Source: Datisca glomerata (taxonomy: Eukaryota; Streptophyta; Magnoliopsida; Cucurbitales; Datiscaceae). Taken from it: DNA of 64,000 nucleotides. A program made the position numbers and the translations under genes. The stretch lies in NCBI GenBank assembly GCA_003255025.1, contig QANY01009002.1, positions 909,661 to 973,660 of the forward strand, read 5' to 3'. The notes below the pieces were generated by a model. The model was given only the letters and a program-made list of their open reading frames with translations. It ran no database searches and was not told the origin of the DNA. The stretch's first letter is position 1; each line of letters starts with the position of its first letter. Shown piece after piece: positions 55,566 through 64,000 of the stretch.

Positions 55566-56308
55566 CTACTGATCACATAAATGTGCGTTAAAGCAAGGAG
55601 AATTACATGAAAAGAGAAATGAAATATAGTCACTCGTAGTGGCGATATGTAGCTCTATCAATTAAATCAAATCAGCTAAAACAAATGCGTCTAATTGATT
55701 CTTAACGCCAGAGGTTGCACAATCCTAAGGTTACGGTACCAGACGCACATTAGACAAATTTAAGAAGATAAAATGCCTAAAAATTAATGTACCGTGATAG
55801 AAATCTCCCAACGATTTATGCTAGGGTTACAGTACAAGAACTCACGGTCATCTTCAGCACTCAAAGTGATGGAAGCCAAGGCATAACACCTTGGTCGAAG
55901 CTCAGCCCATCGCCAAAGACACCGTTTTCCTTCAAGATCTGAGTGAGTTTGTCCTCTCTTGCGACTGTTCGAGAGAGATCAAGAGCGAGAGAGATCAAGA
56001 TCGAGAGCGAGAGTGAGAGGGGGATCGAGAGAGAGAGAGAGGTGTAAAATGGAAAAATAAGTGTAAAAGATGAAATTATGGTGACTTAAATAGATGGCAT
56101 TTTCGAAAATAAAATGAATTTTGGCTATAAGCGAGTTTTTATACTATAAAACGATGACAGTTTATTTTCACATTGTCATTGTAGGTAAGACATTTATGAC
56201 AGTTTATCAAAATTAACTCACCTAACACCTTTTTCATTTGACAGGTTTTATAAAACTGTTATTGTACAAAATAGGTGCATGTCATTGAATCCCATTTTTG
56301 TAGTAGTG
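55566..56308. repeat. Right part of CACTA 3: GA-rich stretch and terminus
   Basis: 55970-56042 is a purine-rich (ga)n-like tract. 55860-55967 is GC-richer and may be another captured leader or exon (minus strand), source unknown. 56150-56308 carries atgacag/ctgtcat words and the terminal tttttgtagtagtg. Confidence 0.7.
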
Positions 56309-56311
56309 AAT

Positions 56312-59250
56312 GTCTATTTTATGTTTCGAGCAAGTCAAACACACGATGATCTTTTTTCTCGTATGAGTATCCAATAAATATACATTTTTATGCTCGTGGA
56401 TTAAATTTGTCTTTGGCTTGAATGTGAGCACAATCTAAACATCCAAAAACACGTAAGTAGTGATAATGTGACCTTGTTTTGAATAAGATTTCCTGAGGGG
56501 ATTTTCTAGCCAAATCGATTTAGGCAACATATTTATTAAATATGTTGTCGTTAGAACACATTCACCCTAAAATTTTATAGGCAAACTTGCTTGAAAACGA
56601 AGAGCTCGAGCGCCTCCAAATAAGTGCATATGTTTGCGTTTTATAACCCCATTTTGTTGTGGTGTGCCGACACTAGATGTTTGGTGCATAATACCACATG
56701 AGTTGAAAAAATCTTGTAATATACCATACAAAAATTCAAGGCCATTATCACTCTAGATTTTCTTTATTGTTTGCGAAAACTGAGTTTATATCATTGTTAT
56801 AAAATTCTTGAGTAAATTAAAAGTTTCATACTTAAATTTCATTAGAAAGACCCACGTGCAATGAGAAAAATTGTCTACTATGTCAAAAAATATCTTGCCC
56901 CAGATAATAATGGTGTTGAATAAACACCCCAAATATCAACATGAATTAAATCAAATACATAGTTACTAGAAGATTTATTGATAGAAAAATGAATTATATT
57001 CTAGATTATTTAGCCAAAAGGCAGATAGAACGATGATCCTTTTTATTAATCAAACTAGATGGAGAATCATGAAAATCTTTTGCTAAATTATTTAACCGTT
57101 TACTCGATGAGTGACCCAAACGGTTATGTCAAAGATTAAATGAAGAAGTAGATTGATTGCATAAGGCTTGAGGAGTTAAAGAAAGTGGACCCTTGTAGTA
57201 AGTAGTAAAGACCATCCTTTTTCTCACCATGACCAATCAACCTCCTCGTCAACAGCCTGGAAAGCACAAAAATCATGTTAAAAATTTGCAACTCATTCAT
57301 GTTCTATTGTGAATTTGCTGACAAATAATATATTTAAATTGAACGTGGGCAGGCATAAGACATTTTTTAGTCAAGAATGATAATTAACATTTTCTATATC
57401 ATAAATTAGGATATTTCCACCATTTGATAATTTGACGAATTGAGGAGATGTCAAATTTGTGTAGATGAAATAACTGAAGAGTCGGAGAGCGTGTGACTCG
57501 AAGCACCTGAATCTATAACCCATGATTCTAAACTATGTTTTATGAAAGATGAACATGAAAACATATATACATGTCATGTTTGCAGAGGCATTTGCCTCAA
57601 GGTTTAATGTGACAAGAATTTAGAATATTGTTCAGCAGTGAATTGTGGCATGATTTGAGACTCATTACATTACCACCATCAAGAATATTATTGGACGATG
57701 CATGATTCTTGAAGTTTTCACCATTGGTGTTGGAAGATGCATGATTATTAAAGTTTGTGTAGCCATGAAGCTTGAAGCATGTTTCACGGGATGACCAAGA
57801 GAATTGCAATAGTCACAATGCGAACGTCCAAGTCCACTACGCCTAGTACGTCCACCCCTTCCTCTAAAAGACTGACTGTCACGATTATAGGACTTTCCAA
57901 AATAACGTTTCCCATTATTAGATTCTGCCATTGCTACAACACTTTCGAATGGCTAGATGATGTGGATGATGTAATGTTGGAGTTTTTGGAGTGAATGGAT
58001 CGCCGCACGCGCAGTCCACCTTCCGAAGATCATAACTTTTGATTCGGGTTGACTCACGGAGCCCCGTAAGATATTAAATCTAATCTTGTTCAGAGATATA
58101 CATGTGTAACAATTTAACTTATTAGGGTGCGGTTTCAGGCCAAAAAATGTTGTTTTAGACACTTTCTGAGGCACATAAGTTGTTTTCGCAAGTTTTGAAC
58201 ATTTTTATAATTTTTCCCTTTATTTTATGTTTAGGGTTTTCTGAGACAGTTTTAATTCATTTTGTTTAGGATTTTTCGGCAGTTTTTGGATGATATTATT
58301 GGAGATGTTTTCTCTATAATTTCAATTTTTGGTATTTCGTGATTTATCAAAATTGTTGTCTAAATCCGGGTAATCTCAAAATTCATCAGGTTTTAAAAGA
58401 TCGAATTACTGGCAATCGTGCGCGATTCAACAGTATTTGATATTGTTAAATTTTCTTGAGGTTTCCGCTACATCACTGTACAGTTTTTGATTGGATCCAT
58501 TTCTGTCTTTCTTCTTGAGAAACCAAAGAATATGTTTTGCTTAATGTTGGAAGGGGCTCCATAGTGAGAATTTGGCTACGAACAGTTGAAGAAGCATAAT
58601 TTAAACTCATAAGAAATTGAAAGACTTTCTCATGTTGGAGTAATCGAGAAAACTCGATCATGCTCCACAAGTACAGGCATGCAGTGGGCATAAATCATTT
58701 ATCCCGTCCCAATAACTTTTGAGAGTACTAAAATAAGAGGAAATTGAAGATTGATCTTGAACATGTATAGAAATCTCTCTTAATGCGATAAATTTGAGCA
58801 GCCTTACCATGAGAAAATCATACGTCAAGATCGTTCAACGCTTCTTTTGCAGTTTCAAAATAGACAATGCTATGAATGATTTTTTTTTGTGAACTAAATT
58901 CCATATCCATGAAAGCACCATAGTATTGCAACGCCCCCAAGTATCATAATTTGAAGAATTTTGTGCATGCTTTTCAATAGAACTACCAATGAAGCCAATC
59001 TTATTTTTTACTAGAAGGCTATCTGCATGGCACGTCTCCAGAGTGGAACATTTTCACCAATAAGGACTTGTGTAACCAAAAATCATTCCTGGGTTGTCTG
59101 AGTGGTGGAGGAAAAATGGTGAGGAAAGGTCCAAGTTTGTTTCACGGACTAAAGTTTGGGTATTTGATGACTCATTGACGTTGGTATTAGTGATATAGAC
59201 ATGATGATAAAGATTGAGAGAGATTACAAAAAAATAGAGAATTTGGTAAC
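56312..59250 (-). pseudogene. Copia E integrase and gag remnants
   Basis: Minus strand in coding order. Gag at 58691-58473 reads FSRLLQHEKVFQFLMSLN, SSTVRSQILTMEPLPTLSKTYSLVSQEERQ. The Arg/Gly-rich zinc-knuckle region at 57931-57665 reads FRGRGGRTRRSGLGRSHCDYC, then in the other frame ETCFKLHGYTNF. Broken pre-integrase and integrase core lie at about 57500-56500. The integrase tail read from about 56460 to 56312 gives LRVFGCLDCAHIQAKDKFNPRA and KCIFIGYSYEKKDHRVFD. CACTA 3 cut the element just after this tail. Stops and shifts are frequent. Confidence 0.87.
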
Positions 59251-59262
59251 GCTCTAATATCA
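59251..59262 (-). other. Primer binding site of copia E
   Basis: Complement reads tgatattagagc, matching the copia Met-tRNA site tggtatcagagc with two transitions, directly next to the 5' LTR. Confidence 0.75.
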
Positions 59263-59366
59263 TATAAAATTAATTGAAATCACAATAATTAAATTTTCAA
59301 AATTAGTATATACATTGATGGTACAAATCATCAAATCAGCACTAATTGTTGGATTCAGCTCTAACA
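59263..59366 (-). repeat. 5' LTR of copia E, internally deleted
   Basis: Only 104 bp. Matches both ends of the 247-bp left LTR but lacks about 145 bp between ...aattgaa and atcacaat..., a region that would include most of the U3/R promoter. Confidence 0.85.
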
Positions 59367-59371
59367 TTTAC

Positions 59372-60045
59372 AAAAGCATTTGACAAATTGACGAGATCGG
59401 ATCATTTTTCACACTATCAAAACGAGCAATGTTATTTAGCATATAAAAAAGGAGTATGCAAATAGTATATAAATTTAAATTTACATTATTCTAAAACTTT
59501 TAATATATCGAATAGCAAAAATTTTTATTATTAAATTTCTAATTCATTAGTACATATTTAATCATACGTATACACAACGTGTAACACACATGATTTTGAT
59601 CTAATTCAAGTAAAAGTTTTTATTAGAGCAAAGTTATATATTTAAAATAACTCTAAAAATTAATGAGCTATTAAGGGGAAATGTCAATTTGGATAGTGAT
59701 ATTCATTAAGTCTTTCGGTATAAATGGCTTGAAATTTGTTTAAAATCAGTTAAATTTATAATCTTTAATAACTTTATTTGTGGACAAGTTTTGTATTAAG
59801 AAAAACAAGAAAAAATTATTTGACTTTATTGCGATTGACATGTGGTGATGTTACAAAAAAAAACATTTTGATTAACAAAGCAATAAATAACAGACAGAAA
59901 ACTAGAACAGATGAATATCTTCCCAATCTTGATGGGAAACTTTGACTCTGTTTTATTAAGACTATAATTAACAGTAATAAAAACAGAGATAGTCAAAGTG
60001 TAAACTTCCAACTCGTTTCTGCTTCTTCCACTACCCTTCTTGCAA
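59372..60045. promoter_or_regulatory. Upstream region of the MBD gene
   Basis: AT-rich intergenic sequence and 5' leader. The last ~40 bp are a pyrimidine-rich leader typical of plant 5' UTRs. No core promoter element is certain. Confidence 0.45.
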
Positions 60046-62647
60046 ATGTCATCTTCTGCAACTCCGTTACAAGCTCCAGACCCGAATCATTCCGCCCTTG
60101 AGTCCATTCAACCCCCGGGCTCGGACCTTCCACATGACCCGCTTCTCGATTCTGGTTCCTTCATCGATGCCACGGTGATTATGGGTGAAACCCTAACGGA
60201 AGCACAAACTAATGGGAAAGAGCGCGGCAATATTAGGAAAACACCTGAGCTTTCAGAGAACCGCCGATCTTCAGTGGCTGCTGAGACTTCGAATGGTGGG
60301 GAGCCGGTGACGCCTGGGGATACAGAGTCTCGAGGCAAGGCGGGAGTGAGAAAAGGGTCAAGTGCTAGAGATCCAGATGTGGCCGCGAAGACAATGTCGT
60401 TGGAGAAGCCGAATTGGTTGCCGGAGGGTTGGTTGGTGGAAGATAGAGTTCGGGCCTCCGGGGCAACAGCTGGAACGGTAGACAAGGTAAATACCGGTTC
60501 TCAAATAGTAATGCGTCTCCATTCTATATTTGGATTTGTCTTTCAATTCTCTGTTTATTTTGCAACTAACTATACTGGCTAGCTATTGCTATTCCAAATT
60601 TTTTGTTAAGAAGCTTTAGATTAGACTATGAACTTGGATTGCCTCCTGAAATTTTAATCTCGTTAGTTTAGACTTTAGTGTCATATTCTTTGAGAGTCAA
60701 TAGACCATCCAACTATTAACTTTGAAGAAATTCAACTTTCAACTTTGAACCATCCAAAAAGGTGATCTTTTGGATCAGAAGCGGTTGTCATCTTCATTTG
60801 CTCCTTAAATCAAGAAGCTGGTCCTATTCGTATGGTCCATTGGCGGTGATCTCTCTAGCCTCCCACCTCCCACAACTCTAATTTCTCGAACATATGGCTT
60901 CCTCTTACAAGCCCGAGAAATGCTCTGCCCTGCCTGTTACCAAGTGAGATTTTCATGCCAATATGTTGTACTTGTTACAGTCGTTCAAATTGAAGAAATG
61001 CAAACACTATGAAATCTTCTTCTTCTCTCAAAACCCAACTCCTTTCTCTGGCATCACCTCCGCCAGCAACTCTTCTAACAACATATCTAAAAATACTATG
61101 AAACCTCTTTTTGAGCAAATAGAGAGCAGGAGAGGTTTCTCAGAAGCAAAGCTTAGCATTTGAAACTTATAACTTATTGCATGTTCTTAGACTATATATC
61201 TGCAATATATTCATTCTGAATGACGAATAGAAGAAACTGATTGTAGGCTTTGTCACCATTAGGTTGTGACTTGAGCAGTCACATATTTTGGTAATACACG
61301 ATGAGGATGCTGTGCTCCATTTTTACTCACTTTGCCGTCTTTCTCAGCTTGAGACTACAAAATTATTAGGATCCTGATCCCCATGATCGTGCTTTCTTTC
61401 TTTATTTGATTCACAAAATCAGGCTTTTATTTCAGTATTTGATTAAAAAATTCACTTTTGGGAACTCCTGAAGCAGTTACAAATGGGGCCTTATTTTGTT
61501 TCTTGTATTCATCTATTGGAGGTTCTTAACCATTGACGCCAAGTGCTATTACTGATAATGAGATTGATGAAATTAATGATAGGTAATTTTTTTTTTGAAG
61601 AATGACTAGTAATAATATTAGCCAATCCCAGATACTTTATATAGATATATTTAGGTGTAGATGATATAAAACTTTGAATCCATATCAAAGTACAAGAGAA
61701 GTTGTGTAATCAAGATGCAAATAGATGTCCCACTCCCATATATGTAGTCATGTTGGAGGGTCTTTATTGAAGTATTAGTTTGAATAGAAAAGATATTACA
61801 ATATCATCATAAAGAAAGGAAAATATGAAGCACGACCAAGTTGATAGCTACAGCTAGTTGAGGATTCCTATTTCCTAAGAAGTATCTGCCAGAAACCTGG
61901 ACAGTTTTGGGCACATTACTATTGCTGAAAGAAACGCCTTGACCTGAATTATTTTGTGAGTTTTACGTGTAAATAAACAATAAGGAGAGACTTCGTGTGA
62001 GTTTTATAATGATTTATACTTATATGAAGTGAGTTCATTGTCTGTTACGCCATATAGAATTGATTCTATTATACTGGTTGGGCTTATAATTGCCTTGAGG
62101 ATTGAATCCTTCGTGATTATTGGTGTCAATTCAAAAGGCTCTAAAGCATTGGTGCCTTGTGCAGTACTACTTTGATCCAGTCTCAAGCCGTCGATTCCGG
62201 TCAAGGAAAGAGGTTCTTTACTTTTTGGAAACAGGAACACTACGGAAACGAAAGAAACCATCAGATAATTCTGATGGTGATATGGTGAGTCTAGCTTATT
62301 ATGATCTCCTCATCAACACCATTTTACTTTCTTTGTTTGAATGAGTTGAGAAGTTTCTCCTTCAGTCATCTTACTTCCTCTTTTCCTTCACATGTATGAA
62401 TTTCACACAGGCTATGGATGGTTCTGGGGAAAAATCCAATAAATCTTCCAACAATACGAATAAGACTCCCACTTTGAACTTTGATTTCTATGATGTTCCT
62501 GAGAAGGTTGAGTGGGTTCTCACGGATTCTTCTGAAGGATCATGGACTCCATTTATTGGAGAAGAAAAGATAGCCGAATCTACTAAACAAGACTGGGCCT
62601 ATGCATTCACACTCCTTACATCTAGAAACGCTCACCAGTTGAGTTGA
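60046..62647 (+). CDS. Methyl-CpG-binding domain protein, MBD5/MBD6-like (three exons)
   Basis: Reader of methylated CG sites, nuclear. Exons 60046-60486, 62165-62284 and 62411-62647 (441+120+237 nt, 265 residues), with GT-AG introns of 1678 and 126 bp, all in phase 0. The first 120 residues are disordered, Ser/Pro/Gly-rich. The MBD spans about 122-172: WLPEGWLVEDRVRASGATAG and TVDK before the splice, YYFDPVSSRRFRSRKEVLYF and LETG after it. The C-terminal part keeps the plant MBD5/6 motif (LNFDFYDVPEKVEWVL, EGSWTPFIGEEKI, DWAYAFTLLTSRN), which in the family contacts partner proteins. The first exon has an in-frame TTG two codons upstream; ATG 60046 is the first ATG. All parts look intact. Could equally be annotated MBD6; paralogue choice is uncertain. 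Confidence 0.93.
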
Positions 62648-63423
62648 AGGCAGCATTTCCAACTACACTATTCAAGTCATTCTATAACCAGTCTTGCTGG
62701 TCTCTTTTCAGGTTTGGATTTAGTTCCATTTAAGTAGTGACCGACTAAAAATCGGGTTTATTTTGTTTCAGGAATTACAGACTTTTCTTTCAACCCGTGT
62801 ATTTTGTCTAGAATTCATCATCTTTATTCTCTTCATTTTTTGTAGGAAAAATTGCCTCAACCTCCCCGTCTAGTCTGCTTAAATGACATAGATAACCCCT
62901 CTAGTTTAAGAGCAATTCAGCACTGAAATTTATCTTACCAGTGCTGGTGTTTTTGTCATCGAAATCCAAAATAGGGGAGTTTTGTGTCATTTTCCAATCT
63001 AGAATGGGTGTTTGTGTCCTTTAAACAAACTAGAGGCGACGTTGGAAGAGTTTTCCATTTTTTTGTACTATTTAACCAGTATATCCAGATAGGGAATGCT
63101 ACAAACATTGTCTTACTTGAGGAAAGCTATGGTGAGACCGAGTTTTCCTTTTGTCTTCTCCGAAGCTCAAGTGGTGGTTTATTCTGATCATGAGACGTCC
63201 ATCTTGTTTAAAGGGCATATAACTGACAATACGAGTAAGGGAAGGAGTGGTTTGTAATATGAGTCATAGACATACAATTGGTTGTTTATTCCACTTCATT
63301 TCTTTAACTATTGTTTATTCCACTTCTTTTCTTTAACTAATTTAAATAGGATAATATTTGTTTCTAACTTTATTTTAGTCATTGAAGTTGTATCATTAGG
63401 TCGCCCCACATGTTATTTATTTG
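62648..63423. repeat. MBD 3' flank with a 29-bp tandem duplication
   Basis: Probable 3' UTR then intergenic sequence. ttgtttattccacttc followed by a T-rich tctttaacta stretch occurs twice, at 63282 and 63311 (29-bp period). No gene recognised. Confidence 0.6.
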
Positions 63424-64000
63424 CTCTGATATCAAATTGTCACGCTTTGATTTCAGATTAATCATATTTATAATTTCATGATTTAAAATTCTCAATTTGA
63501 TTGAGAAAGAAATTAAACCCTAGCCTAGGAAGCCATGAATCATAATAAGAGAAACTATTGGTTATCTACTAAGTATCTACGTATTACATGAGAGCGAGAA
63601 AATATTGAGGTTTTGAAGTACTATTCTGAAATTGTGGAGACTTGATTCAAAAGAGTAGCCAAGTACTTAAATGGTAGTGTTTCTTGGAGGACATTGAAAA
63701 AAGTTTTCAAAACAAAGCGTATATTTGAAAAATAATCCGACTTTTTGAAAAATTTAGAATTGTAAGCTATTTATCACCGGAAAAGACAATGGTATCCTTC
63801 ATTACTTGATTCGGCGTTATAGTGTGTGAATGCATGTGAAAATTGTTACTTTGAATCCTACAGGTTATTTAGATCTTTTACACAAAGGACCCAAATCATT
63901 AGGAGTGCAAGGGTTGCTACTATAACCTTCTAAGAAAATCATTAATAGTGTCTAAGAAAATCGACATAGCTCATCATATTTTATTGACTAAATAAAGTTG
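63424..64000 (-). mobile_element. Probable LTR start with adjacent primer binding site, cut by window end
   Basis: The complement of gctctgatatca (63424-63435) is tgatatcagagc, a one-mismatch Met-tRNA primer site. After aat comes tgtcacgctttgatttcag, an LTR-edge-like TG start. This arrangement is what the inner edge of a minus-strand 5' LTR looks like. No internal retrotransposon domain lies to the left, so it would be a fragment. The partner end lies beyond the window. Confidence 0.4.

Larger units (their letters stand above)
51099..56308 (-). mobile_element. CACTA element 3, gene-capturing, inserted in copia E
   Basis: Begins CACTACTACAATTTTGACC at 51099 and ends ...tttttgtagtagtg at 56308, giving an 11-bp perfect terminal inverted repeat CACTACTACAA. 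A perfect 3-bp TSD aat lies at 51096-51098 and 56309-56311. Left subterminal repeats (gatgacgg.., cccgtcat) fill 51118-51370; weaker ones (atgacag, ctgtcat) lie at 56150-56290. The left 30 bp share CAATTTTGACCTTAGATGAC with CACTA 2. No transposase motif seen. Cargo: a universal-stress-protein exon and at least eight VAC14 exons, all on the minus strand. Confidence 0.93.
48895..59366 (-). mobile_element. Copia retrotransposon E, perfect TSD, split by CACTA 3
   Basis: LTRs at 48895-49141 (247 bp) and 59263-59366 (104 bp) flank a minus-strand copia gag-pol remnant. The TSD tttac is perfect (48890-48894 and 59367-59371). The primer-site complement gctctaatatca (59251-59262) adjoins the right LTR, and a poly-G polypurine tract (poly-C on this strand, 49142-49167, one n) adjoins the left LTR. 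The right LTR lacks about 145 bp present in the left one. Without CACTA 3 and its target duplication the element is about 5.26 kb, a compact copia. Stops in all domains. Confidence 0.92.

Noticed and set aside
60108..60546. Minus-strand frames of 125 and 62 codons
   Set aside because: Antisense of MBD exon 1. No motif, and the plus-strand frame is continued by spliced MBD exons.
1..64000. tRNA, rRNA, CRISPR array or bacterial-type operon
   Set aside because: I saw no tRNA-like cloverleaf or rRNA segment by eye, no CRISPR-like spaced repeats, and the gene structure is clearly that of a plant nuclear genome. A tRNAscan or Rfam run was not possible.

Overview
The window is nuclear DNA from a flowering plant, most likely a eudicot. 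It is AT-rich, its three intact genes have GT-AG introns and plant-type protein families, and most of the rest is plant LTR retrotransposons, CACTA transposons and short tandem arrays. I cannot name the species.

Layout. 1-3100: decayed Ty1/copia element (A) ending in a long LTR. 3160-3850: minisatellite and a small foldback. 4139-9123: decayed CACTA (En/Spm) transposon with a Ptta/DUF8039/Ulp1-type gene, a TNP2 transposase and a clear right terminus. 9376-15896: complete but dead small copia element (B) with perfect target-site duplication (TSD), holding a nested 2.2-kb solo LTR (10638-12811) of the same family as the element A LTR. 16214-18935: two RNase H remnants of LINE-like elements. 19671-19922: 84-bp triplicate. 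20372-21537: TIM9. 22299-22806: two small tandem arrays. 23140-28128: non-autonomous LTR element (C) with 0.93-kb LTRs, perfect TSD, only a gag remnant, and two tandem arrays inside. 28905-31133: a GPI-anchored GH17-X8 beta-1,3-glucanase gene on the minus strand. 32003-41247: 9.2-kb copia element (D), minus strand. About 42170-43010: plant-mobile-domain remnant. 44270-48847: CACTA element 2, filled with fragments of at least four host genes. 48895-59366: copia element E, minus strand, perfect TSD, split by CACTA element 3 (51099-56308, perfect 3-bp TSD), which carries exons of VAC14 and a universal-stress-protein gene. 60046-62647: an MBD5/6-type methyl-CpG-binding protein gene. 63424-64000: probable start of another LTR.

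The most interesting content is the pair of gene-capturing CACTA elements. Elements 2 and 3 share termini and subterminal motifs, carry different host-gene cargo with introns retained (so captured as DNA), and show none of the transposase motifs I recognise. The decayed TNP2-bearing element at 4139-9123 has a related right end and represents the kind of element that could have mobilised them. The cargo comes from COPI beta-prime, RAPTOR, a KH-domain RNA-binding protein, a GH9 endoglucanase, VAC14 and a USP-domain protein.

The three intact genes are unrelated single-copy-type plant genes (mitochondrial import, callose/cell wall, DNA-methylation reading). They sit as islands between nested transposons and do not form a functional cluster.
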